This document shows positions 1 through 11,476 of a stretch of 64,000 nucleotides of DNA, in pieces. Both the position numbers and the translations under genes were made by a program. Under the pieces are notes generated by a model, which was given only the letters and a program-made list of their open reading frames with translations, was not told the origin of the DNA and did not search any database. Origin of the DNA: Emmonsiellopsis sp. PD_33 (Eukaryota > Ascomycota > Eurotiomycetes > Onygenales > Ajellomycetaceae); contig JANTQF010000050.1 of the NCBI GenBank assembly GCA_032988165.1, positions 1 to 64,000 of the forward strand. The letters run 5' to 3'. The first letter of the stretch is position 1. Every line of letters begins with the position of its first letter.

Positions 1-106
1 ACATGGGGTACAATTTTGCGTCCCCTCCTGATTTTCTTATTATTTGAATAAAATCTAATAAACTATGGTTGTCATGTGCCTGGCTTTCTTTCCATACTTA
101 AAACAC

Positions 107-126
107 AAAAAAAAAAAAAAAAAAAA
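107..126. repeat. Poly-A tract, 20 nt
   Basis: An uninterrupted run of 20 A is read directly. Length in assemblies is prone to error. Confidence 0.9.
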
Positions 127-160
127 CAATAGGGCCTCATAGGTTTAATAAACATATTCT

Positions 161-178
161 CCCCCCCCCCCCCCCCCC
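161..178. repeat. Poly-C tract, 18 nt
   Basis: An uninterrupted run of 18 C is read directly, 34 nt after the poly-A tract. Confidence 0.9.
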
Positions 179-272
179 ACCAACCCAACCAAACACCCAA
201 CAACCCCCTAAACGCCTCACCTTATGCAAAATACCAAACAAACCCACCCCCATGCATCCATGCATCCATCAT

Positions 273-713
273 TCACTCTGCCAAATTAGGCACAGAGCTA
301 TCACTCGAAGAGGCTGCATACCTTTCCACTCCATGCATAGGCCAGCGATTCTGAACATGAGGCACACGGCCCCTTCCCGCCCCCGCCCCTCCAGGCCAGT
401 GTGGGTGGTTGGGTTGCTGGGGCTGGGGCCGGGCCGGGGGCGGTTGTGGACGTGGAAGTGGATATACCGGTTCGGGACGTGCCGGCTCTACGCGCACGAT
501 CTCGGGTTCTGCACGGTGTGGGTGATGATTATGGTTATGGTGGTGGTGATTGTGGCAATGACAGGGCGCGGAATCTGTCGAGGAGTTATCTGAGTCGGTC
601 GTGCTGGCGTAGCCGTATGCTATTTTGAAAAATCTGTGGCATATGAGGAGGAAGATGATGGTTATGCCGATGATGAGGCAGAAGATGAGAGCGATGGCGT
701 TGTTTTTGTGCAT
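273..713 (-). CDS. Small His/Pro-rich single-pass membrane protein, hypothetical
   Basis: This is a 146-residue open frame from a normal ATG. Residues 7-27 form one strongly hydrophobic segment (Leu/Ile/Phe-rich), which could be a signal anchor. It is followed by a Ser/Asp/Thr patch, then a His/Asn-rich stretch at about 50-67 with two Cys (CHCH) and many His. A Pro/Arg/Gln-rich tail follows. The family is not recognised. The His cluster next to a membrane anchor would suit metal binding, but that is inference and low-complexity His tracts are common in fungi. The gene stands alone, with its 3' end towards the window edge. The open frame and the sharp split between anchor and tail argue for a real gene, but the composition is biased and a chance frame cannot be excluded. 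Confidence 0.5.
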   Translation of the reverse strand: MHKNNAIALIFCLIIGITIIFLLICHRFFKIAYGYASTTDSDNSSTDSAPCHCHNHHHHNHNHHPHRAEPEIVRVEPARPEPVYPLPRPQPPPARPQPQQPNHPHWPGGAGAGRGRVPHVQNRWPMHGVERYAASSSDSSVPNLAE

Positions 714-2306
714 GGGGGGTTACTGTTGGTGGGGTTGTGGGGGAGGGTGTGGTGGGTATGACGAGGGTAGGGAGTCACGGTTGGATTGGACGCGACGGGA
801 TGGGCGCATTCGTTGTTCGGTTTTTGGTTGATATGCCTTATCGTGTGAGCTGGCGACTGATGTTTGGTATCACCCCTTATCTTCGATCTTGGAAGGTTTC
901 TCCAGTCCGGGAAATGGCGGGCGCCTTGATAGTAGGGGGCTTGCCGATGAAGAAGACTATCAGATATGCTGCGTCGTCTCATTTGAGACTGCGGACGCTT
1001 GCCGTAGAGAGAAGCGGTGAATTCAATATACCGATATATGGTAAATCGTATTCTGCGAAGATATTGAGCAAGGAGTAAGTCCTTGAATGTGCTGATTGGA
1101 CATGGGATTTGCTAACTTACTCCAGAATGACCGCAGTTCCACGCCCCTTACCGCAAATATCAATCACAATATAAATAGTAGCAATTGGGATGATGTGCGA
1201 AGAGGTCTGATACAAGCCTACCCGAAGAATGGAGAAAAGAATGGGGCAAAGGTCTACATATATGTAGATCGAGCCTGTCCTTCAAAATAAGGCAAACATC
1301 ACTCTGCTCAGTATTTAGGTAGGCAGAAACCCACCCCAAAGTGGGAGTCTCATGGCCAAATGAAGAAACATGCAACAGCAAACTCCAATTGAGGATCTGT
1401 CTGCGATAAGACAAGACGCGTAGCAGTGGGGAGTCAATGCAAAATAATAGACCCCTCAGTGTATGCAGCCTGATCTGATCGCGTTGTCGGAAAGTCAAAT
1501 GGGAGGGGCGGGAGGCCATGAGCTCAGAGCGCAAGCCACCCGTGGTGATAGGGTTGTCACACGGGAAGTGACCTATAATTGCTTATTTCTTCCATCGGGA
1601 TGCGGTGGCAATTGTCTTTTTTCGTCAAGATCCAAAGAATGATCTTGCAACAAACAATGCCTTTCATAGAAAACTTATGTTTCCATATGGCTTTGAAGAT
1701 ATTGATGTTTGTTGGCTTTCCAGGAAGCAATCATATCTCAGGAGGAACTGAAATTTCGGCGTGTCAAGATATGCACATAAGCGCTGCATTTGGACCCATC
1801 GGGGCTGATCTAGGGCGATTTCTGTCTCCCAACCAGGGCTAATCAGGAATACGGCCTTGTGGGTTCTCGCTGCAGGGTCGGAAATATAAGAACAGGCTAG
1901 ATTCCTATCGCCAGTCCATATATAAATGCCTGGAACATTGACTCCATCAAGAATGGGAATTTGTATTTTCCCTTTGAAATGCAAGGCAGACAGTATATTC
2001 ATACTTCGTCCTGGTGGTGAAACCCGAAGCATAGATACTCCTTAGAGTCGACGCTTATTGGTTAATTCCCGGTGTCCACGGCTTGATATGTTTCTACAAG
2101 CCTTGTAGTCTTGTTGAATGTGCCCTTGGGTTAAAAGGAAATGGCGTGGACAAATATTCTTGTGATTAGTCGTATATTGGTGGAGAATGAAGATGGCAGA
2201 TGGATTTATTTGTTGAATCTCATTGCTATCGGCAGACAAACCGTCAAACAACCACCAGCCGCACAAAGAAGCGTTCTAGCCCCACCACTTTAGCAAATAG
2301 CAAAAT
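714..2306. other. No supportable gene
   Basis: Frames of up to about 124 codons occur on both strands, but none shows a domain, splice structure or plausible composition. No RNA gene or clear repeat was seen. Confidence 0.55.
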
Positions 2307-2819
2307 TCACCTCTCCTTCATAGCCTCATTCAGAAGGTAGATGTCTCGATGTTTGATGAACTGTCCTAGTTCCGATGTTGGCTCCACCGCAGCCATTACC
2401 TCTAAGGCTTTCTCGACGGCCATCCAAGAGTGAGTGAACCCATCACTAATCTCCTCCTGGGTCAGGGTGGGCTTGCCAGTGTCGTTCAGCAGATCGGCCC
2501 GGTAGCAGTACGAGAATTGATGCAGATGATGGCGGAACTCTTCGGTGGTCGCAAAGTAGTCATTGCTGTGAATGGTTATAGTGCACCCTGTTTCTTCCAA
2601 CACCTCCCGCTGGGCGGTCTCATGGTGGTCTTCACCAGCCTCGATCCCGCCACCAGGCAGCTTGTAGAAGTTGCCTTCCTTGACGTGGATAACTGCAACT
2701 TCTTTTGCAGCGTTCTGGACAACAGCGCGGACAGCGTGGCGGTTGACGTAGGACATGCCTGGTTGCCTTGTGCCAAGGACTTTGTGACTGGTGGTCTGAG
2801 GTGTCTGAGGTGCCTCCAT
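2307..2819 (-). CDS. Nudix hydrolase
   Basis: This 170-residue intronless protein belongs to the Nudix superfamily, which hydrolyses nucleoside diphosphates linked to another moiety using Mg2+ or Mn2+. The Nudix box is complete: G57, then E63, then R71-E72-V-L-E75-E76-T-G78, matching G-x5-E-x7-REVxEExG. The last hydrophobic position of the box is Cys79. The box sits on a typical beta-strand context (KLPGGGIE at 53-60). The N-terminal 22 residues are Thr/Gln/Pro-rich and probably disordered; an internal Met22 would give a shorter form. No targeting signal is obvious, so a cytosolic enzyme is likely. The substrate cannot be deduced: the family covers 8-oxo-dGTP, NDP-sugars, Ap4A, NADH and others, and no subclass motif is evident. 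The gene is isolated. Confidence 0.85.
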   Translation of the reverse strand: MEAPQTPQTTSHKVLGTRQPGMSYVNRHAVRAVVQNAAKEVAVIHVKEGNFYKLPGGGIEAGEDHHETAQREVLEETGCTITIHSNDYFATTEEFRHHLHQFSYCYRADLLNDTGKPTLTQEEISDGFTHSWMAVEKALEVMAAVEPTSELGQFIKHRDIYLLNEAMKER

Positions 2820-3982
2820 GGACTGCGATATGCGGCATGGGGACTGAGTATTGTCCTGCTTGGCCTTGGCTGCTGTGCGAGTGAAGAGCGAGATTTATGG
2901 TGGAGGTTGAAATTTGAGGCGGTGGACGAAGTGTTGATCGCCGCGTCTATTTATTTTAGCGCCCGCTGTTTCCCTGCGCTATTCTTGGGCCTCCATCAGC
3001 CTTGCTCTTAGTAGCCAGCAGGGCGTGTTGTCCTCCAGCATGCGGCATCTAATTATACAATATCCATGTCAATGCGGTATCAGGTCCTGATCCGAGTACG
3101 CCTGTTGCGAATCTTTAGGGCACTCCATTGGCGAGCTGACCCCGCGTCTTCCCATCGAGAATGGTTAGAACCAAAGAAACCGGGAGGATATATCCATTCC
3201 ATCTTTCCGGGGAACGTTCGTCGAAGAGCGGTGCGGGGGTGGGGACCCTAGGTATGTCTAGAATCAGTCCAAAAAGGTATTTTCCGGATGTGCTTGTTTT
3301 GGTTTCAAGTTGTTGATATCATGAGAGGGCTAGTTTACGCGGCTTGCTGGTGGGAATTTCGAATATCAAGGAAAAGGGACACTTCTTAAGATTACGAGGC
3401 AATCCTGCAACTGGCAGCTCACTTTGACGCCCAACAATGCACTGTGCCATAGCACTGCTATGTTCGAGGGGCAAAACCCCCCAGCCCTGAGCCCTAGAAA
3501 ACTGACAGGAAGAACGACGTTGAACCTGCAAACCTAGAACAAAGCCGACAATGGAGGTAGAAGCCGATTGAAGGGGATTTGCAATGACAGGTTTAATTAC
3601 CCTCTGCAAAGCTCCTGAGAAGACTTTTGCTGGTGAGATCCTTTGTCGTTCAAATCGAGCCTACTGCTAAGCATAATAATAGGATAAATAGGAAGATCAG
3701 AGCCATGCATCTTCATACTCTCTGTTTCAGCAAATGAAACAACTTGGGGTCCGTCCCATCTAGAGAGTTTTGGGGGCTAATTCGTCCCCCACCTCTGATA
3801 AACACAACCCTTAGTGCATAATTTTCAGTTGACAGTGATGAAAGAGTTAACCCTCAGATTGACAATTTAGGCCAGGCGAAGCATTCTGAGTGGAGACTGT
3901 CACCCCATGAGCCATTCCAAAAACAAGGTTGTCCTATAGAAACGGAACATATTGGTTCTAGAAACGAATCCGAAGCCTAGGC
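2820..3982. other. No supportable gene
   Basis: This is upstream sequence of the Nudix gene and of the decayed frame to the right. Short frames on both strands have no recognisable content. The 193-codon plus-strand frame that starts at 2430 is antisense to the Nudix gene. Confidence 0.5.
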
Positions 3983-4612
3983 ATGGCAATGGAAAAAGCG
4001 GAGCTGGAACGATATAGAAAGAGAAACGATACATTAACGAACAATCTCGGGAAACTCTTCATGGACGGACGGGACTATGCACTCTAGTCAACCATAATCG
4101 AGACATTTGAGGATCTTCGAGAATCATTTCGTTACTGGGCGGTAGCTGTTCTCACTGATGCTAGTCTGAATGATATCAGACGCCGGTATGGAAATTATGT
4201 CTGGGCGGCCAATATAGCAGCCGGGAGCACTCTGCGAGTCGCCACGAATTTTTGTGATGGCCGAGAGGACAATGGACCCCTGCCGAAGTCGAAGGTTTCA
4301 ATTGATGAAAACGTTATGGACATTTCACCATGTCCTTCATGATATGGAATCAGCTTGAGGCTAGAATAGTATGCTGCACGGTCGTCTCCAGTGGGTATGG
4401 CTGAGGAATATTGGACGAAGGTCGAGGAGGATGAAAGCATAGGAATGGTGCTTGATGCAGATCAACTTGAAGGTATGGAAACGAGGAGTCTTCCCGGTAT
4501 CAGCGTACTAAGCATGGTATACAGAAGAGGCATATATGCGACGGTTAAAGATCTCGGCTGGGTTCATCAAATCCCCAGTTTCAAAGACGACAGGATATTA
4601 TTTAAGCAATAA
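3983..4612 (+). pseudogene. Possible decayed gene, one frame broken by three stops
   Basis: One reading frame runs from an ATG at 3983 to a TAA at 4610-4612 with internal stops at 4085 (TAG), 4339 (TGA) and 4363 (TAG). The pieces between the stops have protein-like composition: a Lys/Arg/Glu-rich start, then WAVAVLTDASLND, then a final 83-residue segment with many acidic residues. The same frame upstream also has a TAG at 3959. All four stops could have come from CAG or CGA codons by C-to-T change, as expected from repeat-induced mutation or deamination, but that is inference. No family was recognised. The stops could instead lie in unrecognised introns, or the frame could be fortuitous. Confidence 0.25.
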
Positions 4613-6172
4613 TACATGATGCTACGCGCCAGTGAAAGTCATGGGTATATTGGTTTTAAGAAGCGCCCCGCCGGCACATCTAGCCCAGAAGGTAAGGGAC
4701 ACGGGTACGTGAGGGGAGACAGGTCCAACAAAGCGTTGGTGAGAGGAGAGAAGGGTAGCGTCATTGTTAAAACACGACAATCCAAACCTCAACCGACGGC
4801 GCGTAAACACCCACATCCAGCCAGGAGCAGGACAAGTTTGGCTGAAAAGCTCATTTCACCACTGCACGATGAGATAGGTATGTACCTCCCTCCTACAGTA
4901 ATCCTGGGTTTCAGCACCTGTCAGAGAGGAAGCAACAAGCGCCGTTTTTGTGATATTATTTTCTTTACACCGTTCTTTCACTGTTTATTGTCTCATGAAA
5001 AATGAGCCCGGTACTGGGTCTGTTATAATAGGCATAGTTCATTCCTTTATTTAGTGATGATGCCACCAGCTGCCTGTCTGGTTATGGATACTGATCAAGT
5101 ATGTTCAATTTCAGTTATGACTTCAGCTTGTGTTCGCCAAGTTTCCTGAGCACCTTTGTTTAGTTCAACTGAGCACAACAAATTGAGTATTTCATAGTTG
5201 ATGATGATCACTTCTGATGTATTGCACTGTTAAACAAGTTGCGTTGTTGCTGACCGCGCATAGGGACTCGGAATGATGGCTTGCAGTCGTTCTTGTTTTT
5301 GAAACAGTAACTACTAACTAATACCTGCTGGAAACAAAAATTCGCTCGGTTATAGCAAGATCCTGCCTCTGACGGATTCTTTAAGTTAACTGAATAGTTA
5401 ACGACCTGGAACCTTGAAAGGAAACGAATGCCGTCGGAGTCGGAGCCGGGCTTTTTCCTGATCTTGAAGTTGGCCGACAAATTTGGCTTTCGTCATTGCT
5501 GAAGCCTGCCTGCCTCACACGCTAATCTTCATCAGGAGAAACTGCGTATTCGCAACCATTAACGTCGTTCTGGCTCAAGAACTTGGATGACACACATAGC
5601 ACCGGCAATGGGGTTGGTTATCGAAATTCGCACTTTCGATGAGCGGCCACTTCTATCTCCCAGGGTTGTTGAGTTCTAGGTTCATGACAAGCCCGGTTAA
5701 GGTTCTGGAAATGTTACCGAACGGCCCAGTCGAAATCACTGGTCGGGAGAAGGCGAATGGCTAGTCATCTAGCCCTGCTGGTTCAGAAACCTTGCCCCTC
5801 TTTCTCTGTCTGTCAGCTTACTAGCTCTCTTGGGCCTAGAATTAACTTACCCCAACCGTGGGCATTCTGAGCGCAAAATGTGCAGCCCCAGTCAGATGCG
5901 CGCACACGGCATGTTTCATTCCTCCTCCGCCGTGCATTATTTAGTTCACAACCTAATCCCTCGGAGAGTCGGAGGTTAGGGCGGGCGTACCAGGATGACA
6001 GATTAGTAGGGGGAAAATCAAGAAGTCTCGAAATCAAGCGGCGTTTGTGTTTGCCTCGGAGTTAACTAGCAGTTTAAAAGTTTTTCTACTAAAGGTGATG
6101 TTCCTCCTTCTATCCTGATTTCTGCTTCGCTCAGTCGGTGCACCACCATCGAGAGACACCCCTCTGTCCACC
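4613..6172. other. Upstream region of the ABC transporter
   Basis: No gene is supported; frames of 60-130 codons here lack any family signal. The last 100 bases before the ATG at 6173 are pyrimidine-rich, as is usual for a fungal 5' leader, and the ATG has a good context (CCACCATGG). Confidence 0.5.
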
Positions 6173-9100
6173 ATGGCCCTCTCGGAGGACAAAACGAGCG
6201 ATGAGTCCACGAGTCATGGCCATTCTATGGCTTCGTCCTTCCGCGCAGGGTCCGCTACCGCAAAAGACGAGGAGATCAACGCAATGAATGATTTCCAAGA
6301 CAAAGACATACGTCGTACCCGTAGTTCATCGCCATCGGAACAAAGTAGAGCTGCCGAATCTGCCAAGCCGGGAATGAAATGGTATCGGAGACTTAATCCA
6401 CTCAGACTACGGTCCGTACCGCCCTTGCCAGAAGAAAGAAAAGTATCCAGAGAGTATACCGCGGGGTTTCTGAGTTTGACTACATTTGAATGGATGGCTC
6501 CATTGATGACAGTAAGTATCCTTCTAATATATCGATGCATCCCTTCTGAGCTGTTGGATACCGATACCGTTTGTGGCTGGAATAGAGATCTCACCCTCTG
6601 CATTGCCAGCTTAGATTCTCTTATCAGGCTCCTCTTTCGGAGACATATCCGCTGACGTTTCCTAGACTGGATATCTACGACACTTGGAAGTGCAAGATAT
6701 CTGGTTGGTGAATCCTGAAAGATCGGTTGATGCTCTTGCAGACCGACTGGAACAGTCATTCAAGAGGCGAGTAGACCGCGGAGATCGCCACCCTTTGATA
6801 TGGGCAATCTACGAGACGTTCAAGGTGGAGTTCTGGGTCGGCGGCATCTGTCAGCTGTTCGCCGCCCTATTCCAGGTCATGACGCCCTTTACTGTTCGAT
6901 ATCTCATCGCATTTGCCCAAGACGCATACATCAGTCAACATACTGGCAAACCGGGCCCAGACATTGGCCATGGTATTGGTATAGTTATTGGAATTTCCTG
7001 CATGCAGGTCCTGCAGAGTTTTGGGACGGCCCATTTTCTATATCGGGGGATGACGGTCGGGGGCCAAAGTCGGGCGGTGCTTATAAACATGATTTTTGCG
7101 AAAGCTATGAAGCTATCCCCTCGTGCAAAGGCCGGCGGTAGGGCTGTTGAACCAGGGCCGGAAGACAACCAAGACCTTACAACGGCTCGAGATAACGCGT
7201 TGAAGGATGCATCTAAGAAGAAAGGGGAAAATACCAATGGCCCTAAGGTTCCGGCGAATATTGGCGCCGGTATTGCTGGAGATGGTGCGGGGTGGAGTAA
7301 CGGTAGAATCGTCACCTTGATGGGTGTTGATGTGGACCGCATCGACAAAGCATCGGGAATGCTTCATATGGTCTGGACATCGCCAATACAGCTCATAGTT
7401 GCGTTGATTGTCCTTATAATTAACTTAGGCTATAGCGCCCTTGCCGGATACGCTTTACTAGTACTTAGTATGCCTTTCCTCATGTGGTCTATGCGCTCTC
7501 TTATCCAACGACGGAAAAAAATCAACAAAGTGACCGACGAACGAGTTTCTCTTACCCAAGAAATTCTGCTCGCTGTCCGGTTCGTCAAGTTCTTTGGCTG
7601 GGAGAGTAGCTTTTTGGGCAGGTTGAAGGAAATTCGACAACGGGAAATTTCCGCTATCCAGATCCTCCTTTCTATAAGGAACGCGATTCTTTGTGTGGCG
7701 ATGTCTATTCCTGTATTTGCGTCGATGCTTGCATTTATCACCTACTCCCTCTCGAAACATGTGCTTGACCCAGCTCCGATTTTTTCGTCCTTGGCACTCT
7801 TCAATGCCCTCCGAATGCCATTGAACATGATACCCCTTGTCATCGGGCAGGTGACAGATGCATGGACGGCAATAGGACGGCTTCAAGAGTTCTTCCTTGC
7901 GGAGGAAATGCAGGATGATATTAAGAACGATCCCTCATTGGGGTCTGCCATCAAAGTCGATAATGCATCATTTACCTGGGAACGGTTAGCTACGGATGTG
8001 GAGAAAGAAGCTGCAAAGAAGAAAGGAGGTCAGCCCGGCAAGAAGCCAGCGAAGGACGAGCCAGCACCTACGCCAAGTTCTGCAACCGACACTCCTCGCG
8101 AACCGTTTAAAATTACGGATCTCTCCTTTGAAGCGGGTCGTAATGAACTGCTCGCCGTCATCGGGACAGTCGGTAGCGGTAAAAGTTCTCTTTTAGCAGC
8201 CTTGGCCGGTGACATGCGGTTGACTGACGGGAACGTATCGATGAACGCTTCGCGAGCCTTTTGTCCTCAGTATGCCTGGATCCAGAATGCGACAGTCCAG
8301 GATAATATCGTTTTTGGAAAGGAATACGACGACGTCTGGTATAATAAAACCGTCGATGCTTGTGCTTTGAGGGCCGATTTCGACATGTTGCCCGCCGGTG
8401 ATAGGACAGAAATTGGTGAGCGAGGTATAACTGTCTCCGGAGGACAAAAGCAGAGAATAAACATTGCTCGGGCGATCTACTTTGACGCGGATCTCATCTT
8501 GATGGATGATCCTCTGTCTGCAGTTGATGCTCACGTTGGCCGTCACATCATGGACAACGCCATTTGCGGGCTGCTCAAAGATAAATGTCGTATCCTTGCA
8601 ACGCATCAGCTCCACGTCCTCAGTCGATGCGATCGTATCATACTGATGGACGAAGGCCGTATTGATGCTATCGATACATTCGACAATCTGATGCGAGACA
8701 ATGAGACCTTCAAGACTCTTATGGCCTCGACCGCCCAGGAAGAAGAGACCACGAAGAAAGAGGACGATGATGAGGAAGACGAAATTGAGGATGAAAATGA
8801 CAAAAAGAAGAAGGAGAAGGCGAAAAAACTCAAGGCTGGAGTCGCTCTCATGCAACAAGAGGAAAAAGCCGTTGACTCGGTTAGCTGGTCTGTGTGGAAA
8901 GCATACATCGCGGCATTTGGTCTCGTTATAAACTTCCCCTTGATCGTCCTGTTTTTGCTATTGGCGAATGGCGCCAACATAGTAACAGGCCTATGGCTTT
9001 CATACTGGACATCAGACGCGTTTTCCCTCTCGCAAGGCCAGTATATGGGTATCTATGCCGGTTTGGGAGGAATTCAGGTTTTTGTCCTGTTCGCGTTTTC

Positions 9101-10751
9101 AACGATTTTATCCACGAGCGGAACAAATGCAAGCAAGACAATGCTCCATAGGGCTATCACGCGGGTTTTGAGAGCCCCAATGTCCTTCTTTGATACCACG
9201 CCTTTGGGCCGCATTGTTAATCGATTTTCGAAGGATATTAATACCATGGATAACGACTTGAGCGACGCGATGCGTATATACTACCTCACCCTTACCATGA
9301 TTATCTCCGTTATGATTCTAATCATTGTCTTCTTCCACTATGTAAGTTCCCTCATTACTGATTTTCAGAGTAGTTCGACCCGCTGATGGTTAAACTAGTT
9401 TGCCATTGCTCTTGGTCCCCTTTTCATCTTGTTCTTGATGGCGGCAAATTATTACCGCGCCTCAGCCCGCGAATTAAAGCGCCATGAAGCCGTGCTCCGT
9501 TCTTCCGTCTTCTCTCAGTTCAGCGAAGCCGTCTCCGGTGTATCGTCCATCAGAGCCTATGGCCTTCAAGATCAGTTTGTCAGTCGACTGCGAGCCGCGA
9601 TTGATAATATGGATAGTGCCTACTTCCTCACGTTCTCCAACCAACGATGGCTAAGCATCAGATTGGACGCAATTGGCTATATGGTTGTTTTCGTCACAGG
9701 TATCTTAGTGGTGACGTCGCGTTTCAATGTGTCACCAAGCATTTCGGGATTGGTGCTTTCGTATATCCTGGCCATATCGCAGATGATGCAGTTCACCATT
9801 CGCTGCCTTGCTGACGTCGAAAATAGCATGAATGCCACCGAAAGAATCCACCACTATGGGACAGAACTAGACGAAGAAGCACCCCCGCATCTCATAGAGC
9901 TTGATAGCCAGTGGCCGCAGACTGGCGCAATTTCATTCTCTGAGGTCCAGATGAGGTATCGTGCTGGACTTCCATTGGTTCTGCAGGGGCTAAACATGGA
10001 TATCAGAGGCGGCGAGCGAATTGGTATCGTTGGCCGAACTGGCGCTGGTAAATCAAGCATTATGTCAGCTCTTTTCCGTATCACTGAACTTTCCGGCGGG
10101 AGTATCAAAATTGACGGTATCGATATTGCAACCATCGGGCTCAACGACCTCCGCGCCCGTCTCGCAATAATTCCCCAGGATCCCGCTCTATTCCGCGGCA
10201 CCGTCCGGTCGAATATTGACCCATTTAACGAACACACTGATTTAGAGCTCTGGTCCGCTCTTCGACAAGCTCACCTTGTGAGTCCAGAAACAACCACAGC
10301 CAAGGAGACTCCACCATCCTCCGACTCCATAGATGACCAAGCCCCATCTCCAACCGCCAACCAACCACAACAACGCATTCATCTCGACACAGTCGTTGAA
10401 GAAGAAGGGCTAAACTTCTCTCTCGGCCAACGGCAACTCATGGCCCTCGCCCGCGCCCTCGTTCGCGATTCCCGCATCATCGTCTGTGACGAGGCAACGT
10501 CTTCAGTCGACTTTGAAACCGATCGCAAGATCCAGGAGACGATGGCCCAAGGGTTCAAGGGCAAGACATTGCTGTGTATTGCGCATCGGTTGAGGACTAT
10601 TATTCACTATGATCGTATCTGCGTGATGGACCAGGGGCGCATTGCGGAGATGGATGTGCCGTTGAAGCTGTGGGAGAGGAATGATGGGATTTTCAGGGGC
10701 ATGTGCGATCGGAGTGGGATCGGGAGGGAGGATTTTTTGGGGAGCGAGTAA
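6173..10751 (+). CDS. ABCC-family full transporter, Yor1-like
   Basis: Three exons (6173-6511, 6666-9341, 9399-10751) encode 1455 residues; both introns (154 and 57 bp) are phase 0 with GTAAGT donors. The order is TMD1-NBD1-TMD2-NBD2, and the sequence resembles yeast Yor1, a plasma-membrane exporter of organic anions and drugs such as oligomycin. NBD1 has Walker A GTVGSGKSS (613-621), signature VSGGQ (703-707) and Walker B ending D727-D728, where the catalytic Glu is replaced by Asp. NBD2 has Walker A GRTGAGKSS (from 1217), a weak signature FSLGQ and Walker B with D1369-E1370. This asymmetry, with a degenerate first site, is usual for ABCC proteins. There is no extra N-terminal TMD0, which agrees with Yor1. 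Low-complexity inserts are present before Walker A of NBD1 (Lys/Pro/Ala) and in the linker after NBD1 (a Glu/Asp/Lys tract around residues 810-835). The substrate is unknown. Confidence 0.93.
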
Positions 10752-11476
10752 GGAAGTGTTTTGTGTAGACCTAGCTGCCTCGCTGGCTTGGAAGAGGGGG
10801 CTTCTTTTTCATTTAGACGCTGTTTTAGAACCGGTTGGACTTGGGCAGTAAATATTTATATCCAAATACTAGACTAACTAATGATTGCTCTGGTCAACTT
10901 CAGTTAAGCCCTTTACACCTCTTCCAGTCCACAGCATATTTCCAATGATCTCATCACTAGGAAGTCAACCATTAATTGCCCCCTAAGTTTCACAAGGAAT
11001 GTCCTGTCCACTGGGGAATCATAGCTTACAAATATGGGGTTGGGAAATGTATTTACCCTACTCATCTTATCAACCACTATGGAACAAGAAATAGTAAAAT
11101 AAAACAGAAAGACTCACCGCATAACTCACAGTGGACTGGAGACTATGAATTGATCCTCAGCATCTGCCTGGGCATTAAATATCTATATCATGTGATATTT
11201 CGTTGACCCTCGTATCCATGCAGGCAGCTTTTTCCCGGCCAACTAGTTAACTAAAGTCCTCCAGCTACAACAAGGCTGAGTGAAACGCCTTGAAGCATTC
11301 AGAAAGCGAGAACAAGAGTTTGGTTAAACACTCTCAGGCAGCTATCATAAAGCATATCCCAATCCCCTCTCCCCTCCCTTCCATCATCCCTCATCCATCC
11401 CAACAAACTCGAACCCTCGGTCTCCAAATCAACCCACGTACCAAACATATCCCATCACCCACACAAAGGCAGAAAC
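10752..11476. other. Intergenic region
   Basis: This is the 3' flank of the transporter and the upstream region of the ADP-ribosylglycohydrolase gene. It is A/T-rich up to about 11200 and C-rich (CCCATCC-type tracts) in the last 150 bases. No gene is seen. Confidence 0.5.

Larger units (their letters stand above)
1..272. other. Non-coding edge with homopolymers
   Basis: No gene is visible. The stretch holds a run of 20 A (107-126) and a run of 18 C (161-178), followed by a C/A-rich segment and a short ATGCATCC duplication. It is the 3' side of the small membrane-protein gene that lies next to it on the minus strand. Confidence 0.6.

Noticed and set aside
2430..3011. 193-codon plus-strand frame
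   Set aside because: It lies antisense over the Nudix gene and has no independent signal.
8193..8858. 221-codon minus-strand frame
   Set aside because: It is the antisense shadow of the ABC transporter coding exon.
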